From contig NC_064042.1 of NCBI RefSeq assembly GCF_932526225.1, positions 6,937,540 to 7,001,539 on the forward strand: DNA of 64,000 bases. The letters are read 5' to 3'. The stretch is from Nematostella vectensis. Taxonomy: Eukaryota; Cnidaria; Anthozoa; Actiniaria; Edwardsiidae. Position 1 is the stretch's first letter, and each line of letters opens with the position of its first letter. Position numbers and translations under genes: made by a program. The notes below the pieces were generated by a model. That model was not told the origin of the DNA. It was given only the letters and a program-made list of their open reading frames with translations, and did no database searches. Positions 56,871 to 64,000 of this stretch are shown piece after piece.

Positions 56871-57149
56871 TCAAACTTACGACCGATTCGGCTAACAACC
56901 GAACCAATCAACGCACTGAGTTGCCATGTATGCGTTCGCATTGTGTTTTTATGTATTGTGTATTATGTATTGTGTTTTTATGTATCTTTAGACGTATAGA
57001 GTGGACAGATGACCGAGGCGAAGGCAGTGTCCAGAGGACTCGTCAAATTCATTCTGAGCTTAAAGGTGGCTCAGAGTTGCATTACCCACCCAGCTCCTCC
57101 GCGTCGTCTGATAAAGGATCCCTTACACAGGGAGGGAGTGGGGCAGAAA
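56871..57149. other. Short unrecognised spacer with a tattgtgttttatgt repeat
   Basis: Contains imperfect tgtattgtgtttttatgta repeats near 56940-56990. No gene is seen. Confidence 0.4.
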
Positions 57150-57484
57150 CATGTGTCCCCCCTGGTCCCCCTAAACATGGAGGGAGAGGAACAAAAACAC
57201 GCGTCCCCCTGGTCCCCCTAAACATGAAGGGAGAGGAACAAAAACACGCGTCCCCCTAATCCCCCTAAACATGAAAGGGGAGGAACAAAAACACGCGTCC
57301 CCCTGGTCCCCCTAAACATGAAGGGGGAGGAACAAAAACACGCGTCTCCCTGGTCCCCCTAAACATGAAGGGAGAGGAACAAAAACACGCGTCTCCCTGG
57401 TCCCCCTAAACATGGAGGGAGAGGAACAAAAACACGCGTCTCCCTGGTCCCCCTAAACATGGAGGGAGAGGAACAAAAACACGC
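57150..57484. repeat. 47-bp minisatellite, about seven copies
   Basis: Head-to-tail units of 47 bp with the core gtccccctaaacatgRaggg and aggaacaaaaacacgcgt. Units differ by single changes (gaag/gagg, cccc/tccc). 47 is not a multiple of 3, so it is not a coding repeat. Confidence 0.95.
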
Positions 57485-58547
57485 GCTGCCTGCGATGTCT
57501 GCGATCGACAGAGAGTCGATGTCGTAGAGGGATTTTAGGCAAGTAAAACGGGGCGCGCTAAGAGAATCGTAATAATCTAAGCAAAGGACAATTTTCAGTT
57601 AATTCCTAGGGGCTCTGCAACATATAGGAAAATTATTCGCTTCTCTTTCTCAATGCGTGAGTGCGAGTGAACCGTTGCATAAAGAAACATCGCACCTAGG
57701 TAAATGGGCTACAGAATGGCCGTGGAGGTTTAAGTGTTTAGAGTCTGGCTTGAAATTACGTTGGTTGGAACGTAGCGCTTGAAATATCAGCGAAACTTCT
57801 CTGTTTTCCCAAAGGAATAAAACATACCATTTCAACCTTGTGTTGATTTATTTACCTAATTCCACCGAGCCTACGCAGACCAACTTCAACCCTTAGCAAA
57901 CTATAAGGTTTTTCTTTTCTGATTACAATTCATAAAGTTTACGAAGCACCTGCGATACGGCAACATTAAAAATGACAAGAATCATGCAGTTTTTCCAAAT
58001 AAGGAAAATATTAGTTTCCTTATGGAAGTGACGGCGTTTGGCAAAAACGACAATTTTTTCTTTTATTTTCTTGATATGCCAAAAATTCTTGTCGTTACGT
58101 AATCAGTGTGTCCTTTTTTGAATAATCGACAAAGAAATACAACACAAAGTCTGCAGTCTGCATCAACATCGGGGGGGGGTGGGGGGGGGGGGTCGAGGAG
58201 ACAGGAACGAAAACGAAAATGTCCCCTTTAAGAGTTTTTCTTAGCTCTTTTGAGCCGTTTTCACAACTCATTATGTTCGTGGGTTTTTCCGCAGCTGCAA
58301 TAGGACCTAAATCCTCCTTTTTGTTTGGCCAAGACCTTTCATATTAACGGTAACGACGATTTTGAAAACAAAGAGGAGAAAAACAAGACACATGAAAAGA
58401 CGAATTAATAGTCCGGAAGCTAGAATTTTAAAACTCCGATCATTTATACTACAGAGAAGGTTTAAAGGTATATTCTTTTGGAGTCACACTTCCTGATCAA
58501 TGCTAGGGACGTTTTTTTAGAAATGTTGTATGATCACAAGTTACGCA
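57485..58547. other. Unrecognised sequence with a G run
   Basis: A long G run lies at about 58171-58191. Nothing else is recognised. Confidence 0.4.
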
Positions 58548-58828
58548 TATCAAACATATTCCCCACGGATAGTGTCCTTCGTATGGATTGCCTTATATGG
58601 GCATAGATGCCCATATTTAGAAGAGCTAAAGTTCTCCCGCTCCCCGATCTCTAGAAAACATGGTGAAAAATACTGATTCCTGTCAATTTGAGACTCGAGG
58701 CAAAAATTATTAAGCAAAACTTGCTCGCTTGGTCAAATCTTTTCTTACTAATCCTATAAAGTCCTTAGACCCAGGCCTCCAAGAGATTGACCGAGCAGGT
58801 TTTAAGGTCACCCAAATATTGATATGGT
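58548..58828 (-). repeat. Dispersed repeat, copy 2 (inverted partner of 15541-15822)
   Basis: Read on the minus strand it matches 15541-15822 end to end, including the ggcctgggtctaag and ccgtggggaatatgtttga blocks. It lacks the surrounding TGACGTCA-rich repeats, so the shared unit is a repeat in its own right. Confidence 0.85.
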
Positions 58829-60509
58829 TATGACGGGCGGGAAAGACGCCCATTTTGGCGATTATTTGTGTGTGAACACAACAAAACTGCACCAAGAGCT
58901 TTTGAAATAATGTACAATAATAAGAGTCGAGCATTGTGGTGCTTGAACATAATTACTTCGTTAACTGAATAGACGCAGTTTTCAAAAGCACTTCGTTCAG
59001 TGTAGAAACCCAACCACACATCGCACGCAAAGCGCACAAGAAACCAGTAAGATGGGGATTTAGCCCAAACTAATATTGCGAAACGTTGCCAGCGCGAAAG
59101 ATATAATTTGGTTCGGTTTGATGTTGCATATACATATTACTAAAACCATAAAAAAACATATGATAATTTTTCAATCAAAATGAAATAGGGCCCCACCTGT
59201 CCATTTAGTTGTCGCCCCTTCAACAGAATTCAATGTGCTCTTATTGGGCGAGAGCTGTGTTTCTTTTAGTAAGTCATTTTATGTCTTCACAACCCGAGTC
59301 TCGGCCAGTTTGCAGCATTTTTCGCCGACGAGTTGGCCCTCGCACGGAAAGGCTATAAGTATATCATTCGAACAAGGTAAGTGGCTCACAAAAACTTTCT
59401 TCCAAATGTCTTCATCAAAGGAAGAAATTAGAAACTAAGCTGAAATTAGTAACCAAACATTTTTCTCTTCCCTTGACACATCATACACTTTGCTAAATAC
59501 TGAGCCGAATTAAAAAAAGGATAGAATATGCAGTTATTCGGCCAGTGCACTGGAAACGACAACGTATGTGCACTTGTTAAAAAGCTTCAAATCACTGTTA
59601 CCACCCCATCGATAAATAGAATTGAAAATTTTAATCCAGTCAGTTCTCTAGATTTGTTTAGCTTCGTTGCTAGCTAACTTTTTATTCTAATTCTGTTTTA
59701 TGTCGATCGTATAGGTCCTTTTGCTTCCGTTGGGGACGCAACCCATACACTCGCCCCCGCTTTAATTTGGAACCGTAAACAAGCTACTTAACACTAGCGA
59801 TTTCGTATAACTATGCAATTCTTGATGGTCCGCCCTGATGAAGGAAAATTTAGTACCACTGCAAGCTAGGACGAGCTCCTAAGAGTCCGCTAAATGGATA
59901 AAGGAACCCCCACCCCCCGTTCTAAATACTGTCTACGGGCCTGGTAAGAGCCCTGTTTTAAAACGTGAACAGCCTAACCAACAACACCACTCTTTTCTCC
60001 AATCCTCATTGAGCCCTTGTGACGTCATCCTGTTCTTTTGTTTCGTTTTACTTTAAAATGTTTGCAATATACACATCAATTAAAATTTCTCCCAAGCGAG
60101 CTTTACTGACGACTGGAACTTCTTTTCGAGAAAGTACTTATATTAAGGTGAGAGCAACCCGAGGTTGATGCTAGTATTAAAATAGCACATAGTTATCAAA
60201 CGTGATTCGCTGAAAACTGCAAATTATCAGGATGCTCATTAACTTATCGAATTTCTTTTTCTATCTTATTTTTTAAAATATATGTTTGATTGCATTTGAC
60301 CCTTAGTGGATGATTGACAACTTTTTTCTAAGCATATCCAGGTTTTTTTTTTAATAATATTAATAAGCATGAATAGAAGAAAATACCCTTCTATACTCTT
60401 ATTTAAGTCCTGTGCAAATGTCCAAAATGTCTAGTACCGGTTTTAAATCTACGCGACTGCTTATTATCATGGGTTTAATACAGATAAGAGAAATTAACTA
60501 AATTAACTA
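58829..60509. other. Unrecognised sequence; one possible exon
   Basis: A segment ending with a strong donor (caaggtaagt at 59371-59380) is open on the plus strand after an acceptor-like ttcttttag (59270), but encodes nothing I recognise. The remainder is AT-rich with no gene. Confidence 0.3.
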
Positions 60510-60932
60510 CAGGGTAGTAAAGGGTTTTTTCGTGAAACGAGATTTGGCCATTTTTCACTGTCGGAAAACGTGAAATCGACCATTTCAACGTCCGTGAAAC
60601 GTGATTTAACTCTCCGCGTGAAACGTGATTTAGAAGTTTCAAGTCTCCGTGAATCAAAATTTAGCTCAAGTTTTTGGGTGTGTTGAACGGAGAATCATGT
60701 GTTCTTTCCAAAATAGATAGATGTGTATTGTCGTATGCAGTAAAACTTTTTTGATTTTGGACGCGGAACTACTGTATTGGCGATATTTGGACGTGATATT
60801 TACGGTATTTGCGAGTTTTCGACGCGGTATTATGGTTTTTGAAAACGTGAAATGTGAAAAGGCCAATTTTCGGTCCGTTAAACGCGTTAACGGTATTTTT
60901 CGGGTTCGTGAAGCGTGATTCATACCACCCTG
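60510..60932. mobile_element. 423-bp non-autonomous element, TAACTA duplication
   Basis: Ends cagggtagtaaa / cataccaccctg are imperfect inverted repeats. TAACTA is duplicated exactly (60504-60509 and 60933-60938). The left half contains repeated cgtgaaacgtgattt motifs, and the right half contains cgtgaa/cgtgatt variants. No reading frame of note. Confidence 0.8.
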
Positions 60933-61790
60933 TAACTAGAATAAAAACGTTGAGCACGGGTAACCAGCTATCCGATAACGCCCCTGGGGTCTCTTATTTC
61001 CTCTGTAAAGATGTGAAAACAAATACCCATAAAAAATGATACACGGATGGGGTATGAAACTTATCCTCGACTGTTCATATCGAAATCGAATGGGTGAATT
61101 GTTACAGCTGTTTATTACATGAGATGATGCACCCATGAATGCTTTATTACAAAATCACACACAAGATGTGAAAGAATATGAATTATACTCGTACAAGTAA
61201 TTCAACGCCAAAAAAATAATAAAAATATTACATAATAAGGTCGAACGAAAATAATAATATTATTGCTAATACCAATGACGCCTGAAGGTTCAATTTAAAA
61301 AAAAAAACATGTTTTTGTTGTGATTGGAGTTAGCTATTTTCATAACAAGGCAATGAAAAATTTGGTAGATACACCGATGTTGTTTTCAAAACAAAATTAT
61401 CTCTCAACAAATTAAAACAATATACTCTCAGGTTGTTGTTTCAGCTGTAAGAAAACACTTATTGCCATTCTCCCTGTGAAGAGTATTTGTTTTGTTTCCA
61501 CCTAAACTTGGCAATAAGACTCCCCCCACCCCACCCCCCCCCCCCCCCCAAAAAAAAAAAAAAAAACACACACACACATCCTGCCTGCGTTGCGGGATAT
61601 CGGGACGATGTCGATTTACAGAGATTTTCAGCGGGTAAACACAAAAACGTTCTTTCGTACAAACACGGGTTGTGTATATTAATCGTGTATTAGGCTAATT
61701 TGTATAGAGTCATCAACTATGATGAGGGATAGTTGTTGTAAAATTGAGGATGCGATCGTTACATCATTTTTTCTTCATCATCAGGCAAAG
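60933..61790. other. Upstream region of the third GPCR
   Basis: AT-rich. A composite C-run / A-run / CA-repeat lies at about 61521-61579. A splice acceptor-like catcatcag at 61777-61785 just before ATG 61791 suggests a 5' UTR intron. Confidence 0.4.
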
Positions 61791-61945
61791 ATGGATCTTT
61801 CCAACCTGAGTATGTTCAGTGCTAACATGGCTGGTGGGCAACCTTTGGTGAGTGACGTGGCCATCAAGATGAGTCTGAATGTTACCCTTATTGTCACCAC
61901 ACTACTCGGCAATGGCAGCATTCTACTGCTTCTCAAACGATTCAG
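61791..61945 (+). CDS. Class A GPCR, exon 1 (TM1), gene runs off the window
   Basis: The frame from ATG 61791 begins MDLSNLSMFSANMAGGQPLV and encodes TM1 (IKMSLNVTLIVTTLLGNGSI, with the G-N mark). It ends KRF plus two bases of an Arg codon at donor gtacgc. The next exon completes that codon and continues straight into TM2, so the pair is well supported. The N-terminus is short with two N-glycosylation-type sites. An upstream in-frame ATG exists (61719), but the acceptor-like catcatcag just before 61791 favours the later start. Confidence 0.8.
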
Positions 61946-62422
61946 GTACGCTTTTATTTATCACTGACACTCCCATTATGTCTCAATATCAACTACTCGG
62001 CATTGACAGAAAAATACTGATTCTCAAGCACTTCAGTAGTGGTTCCGAGTACTTCCTATAAAAGGGGGGAGGGGTTTGGCAGGGGAGGTCACGCCCCCAC
62101 TGGTTATTTCCTGATGTTTCATTGTTGAATATCCTTGTGGGAGGGGGCACAAGCAGCCCCGACCTCTCCCCCCTGCAACAACCCTGTGATATTGGCTTGT
62201 AGTTTTCTCATAAGCAGGATGTAAAAACATTGCCCTCCGGAAGTAAGCGTCCGTCTACTAAGGAGCTAGTTTAACTGTAATACTTTTTGGCGAGTGCAAA
62301 CTCTAATTGAGCTATTTTTTTGGCCTTAGTGCCTGTAAACGGCTCAAACACACTGTTATTTTATACTAGTACTACGTAGCGAGTGCATAATATCTGATTA
62401 AGCTTCCTTCTTTGTACCAAAG
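61946..62422 (+). other. Intron 1 of the third GPCR
   Basis: Donor gtacgc to acceptor accaaag. The middle (about 62060-62200) is G/C-run-rich and resembles the insides of the MITEs at 14721. Its right end reads ctgcaacaaccctg, but a matching left end was not found. Confidence 0.7.
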
Positions 62423-62669
62423 GTGCCTACGCACTGTCCCAAACATCCTGATAGCAAACCTCGCGTGTGTCGACATGCTCAACGTACTCGTCAACCTCCC
62501 AGTGAATGCTCTGGTCGGTATCATGGAGTTGCATCACGTTGTCAAGGGCAGGCTCACTTCCGCCTGTGTCGCGTCCGCACAGACCGCCTTCGTGTTCCTC
62601 AACCTCCTCGGCATGGGCATGATGATGCTGGATCGCCTTTTAGTCATACGATGGGGATTGCGTTACAAG
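62423..62669 (+). CDS. Class A GPCR, exon 2 (TM2-TM3), ends in the satellite
   Basis: The exon completes the Arg codon and reads CLRTVPNILIANLACVDMLN. TM2 has its Asp (ACVD), and TM3 starts with the conserved Cys (SACVASAQ) and ends MMMLDRLLVI, a DRY variant with Leu for Tyr. The frame then reads RWGLRYK to a donor-like gtacgt at 62670. The last 26 bases are identical to the unit of the satellite that follows, so the true exon end is uncertain: any of many repeated donors could be used. TM4-TM7 lie beyond the window. Confidence 0.8.
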
Positions 62670-64000
62670 GTACGTCAGGGTTGCGTTACAAGGTATTTGA
62701 TACGATGGGGATTGCGTTACAAGGTACGTCATATGATGAGGATTACATCACAAGGTACGTCATACGATGTAGACTGCGTTGCAAGTAAGGCGTCATACGA
62801 TGGGGATTGCGTTACAAGGTACGTCATACGATGGGGATTAGAGGGTAAGTCTAGTCATATGATGAGGATTGCGTTACAAGGTACGTCATACGATGGGTAT
62901 TGCATTACAGGGTACGTCATACGATGGGGATTACAGGGTAAGTCTAGTCATATGATGAGGATTGCGTTACAAGGTACGTCATACGATGAGGATCGCGTTA
63001 CAAGGTACGTCATACGATGGGTATTGCATTACAAGGTACGTCATACGATGGCTATTGCATTACAAGATACGTCATACGATGGGGATTACATGGTAAGTCT
63101 AGTCATATGATGGGGATTGCGTTACAAGGTACGTCATACGATGGGGATTACAGGGTAAGTCTAGTCATATGATGAGGATTGCGTTACAAGGTACGTCATA
63201 CGATGGGTATTGCATTACAAGGTACGTCATTCGATTGGGATTACAGGGTAAGTCTAGTCATATGATGAGGATTGCGTTACAAGGTACGTCATACGATGAG
63301 GATTGCGTTTCAAGATACGTCATACGATGGGTATTGCATTACAAGGTACGTCATACGATGGGTATTGCATTACAAGGTACGTCATACGATGGGGATTACA
63401 GGGTAAGTCTAGTCATATGATGGGGATTGCGTTACAAGGTACGTCATACGATGGGGATTACAGGGTAAGTCTAGTCATATGATGAGGATTGCGTTACAAG
63501 GTACGTCATACGATGGGGATTACAGGGTAAGTCTAGTCATATGATGGGGATTGCGTTACAAGGTACGTCATACGATGGGGATTACAGGGTAAGTCTAGTC
63601 ATATGATGGGGATTGCGTTACAAGGTACGTCATACGATGGGTATTGCATTACAAGGTACGTCATTCGATTGGGATTACAGGGTAAGTCTAGTCATATGAT
63701 GAGGATTGCGTTACAAGGTACGTCATACGATGAGGATTGCGTTTCAAGATACGTCATACGATGGGTATTGCATTACAAGGTACGTCATACGATGGGTATT
63801 GCATTACAAGGTACGTCATACGATGGGGATTACAGGGTAAGTCTAGTCATATGATGGGGATTGCGTTACAAGGTACGTCATACGATGGGGATTACAGGGT
63901 AAGTCTAGTCATATGATGAGGATTGCGTTACAAGGTACGTCATACGATGGGGATTACAGGGTAAGTCTAGTCATATGATGGGGATTGCGTTACAAGGTAC
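62644..64000. repeat. 31-bp satellite derived from an exon-intron junction, with 14-unit higher-order repeat
   Basis: More than 40 units of about 31 bp run to the window end. Type A is gtcatacgatggggattgcg plus ttacaaggtac. Type B is gtcatacgatggggattaca plus gggtaagtcta. Each holds a donor-like sequence (acaag-gtacgt or cagg-gtaagt). The first unit overlaps the 3' end of the GPCR exon. The arrangement repeats with a period of 434 bp (14 units): 63169-63420 and 63603-63854 are nearly identical. Reading frames across it are by-products of the repeat. Confidence 0.95.

Noticed and set aside
62412-63854. Long repetitive reading frames read as a repeat protein
   Set aside because: They are produced by the 31-bp satellite, change frame every unit, and contain splice-donor-like sites. 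Only the part before about 62669 is GPCR coding.

Overview
This is a eukaryotic, intron-rich and AT-leaning genomic window, most likely from an animal and probably a cnidarian (anthozoan such as a sea anemone or coral). The organism is inferred, not proven. The reasons are: conserved animal genes with short, GT-AG bounded exons; several class A GPCR genes without close aminergic or peptide-receptor signatures; many small terminal-inverted-repeat elements; and long C/G homopolymer runs. No bacterial features are present.

Layout, left to right. (1) 458-9534, plus strand: the 3' part of a platelet-activating-factor acetylhydrolase 1B catalytic subunit gene, in three exons. Its 8-kb intron hosts a 17-bp minisatellite (1471-2153) and an intact single-exon class A GPCR on the opposite strand (2933-4012). 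That GPCR's promoter plus first-80-codon segment is tandemly triplicated (3735-6399). (2) 11231-14032, plus: a three-exon SPA17-like protein with an RIIa dimerisation domain and five IQ motifs. (3) 14700-16500: a MITE and a degenerate repeat rich in TGACGTCA palindromes. (4) 18454-23335, plus: a three-exon class A GPCR of 416 aa, with MITE-like palindromes in its introns. (5) 26579-39354, minus: a coiled-coil protein of about 3,046 aa, with one 7.3-kb exon and a Ser/Pro/Arg tail. (6) 42790-44371, minus: a broken Ty3/gypsy-type retrotransposon end (integrase and probable 3' LTR). (7) 45299-47673, plus: remains of an immunoglobulin-domain receptor gene with an ITAM-like tyrosine tail. One Ig exon is split by a 154-bp MITE, and every recognised part carries a frame lesion. 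(8) 49003-51871, minus: an Out-at-first (OAF) homologue in four exons. It is head-to-head, across about 210 bp, with a gamma-glutamylcyclotransferase-like gene (52081-52542, plus). (9) 53.9-61 kb: mostly repeats, plus a possible two-exon Cys-rich protein at 56236-56870. (10) 61791-62669, plus: the first two exons of a third GPCR. Its second exon runs directly into a 31-bp satellite (62644 to the window end) in which every unit carries a copy of the exon end and a splice-donor-like sequence.

The genes do not form an operon or pathway. The most notable items are the Ig/ITAM-like receptor relic, the satellite built from an exon-intron junction, the triplicated GPCR promoter/5' coding block, and a family of small transposons with CAG...CTG ends and exact 5-bp target-site duplications, one of which inactivated a coding exon. 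Exon boundaries are read by eye from splice signals and reading frame; none is confirmed by transcripts.
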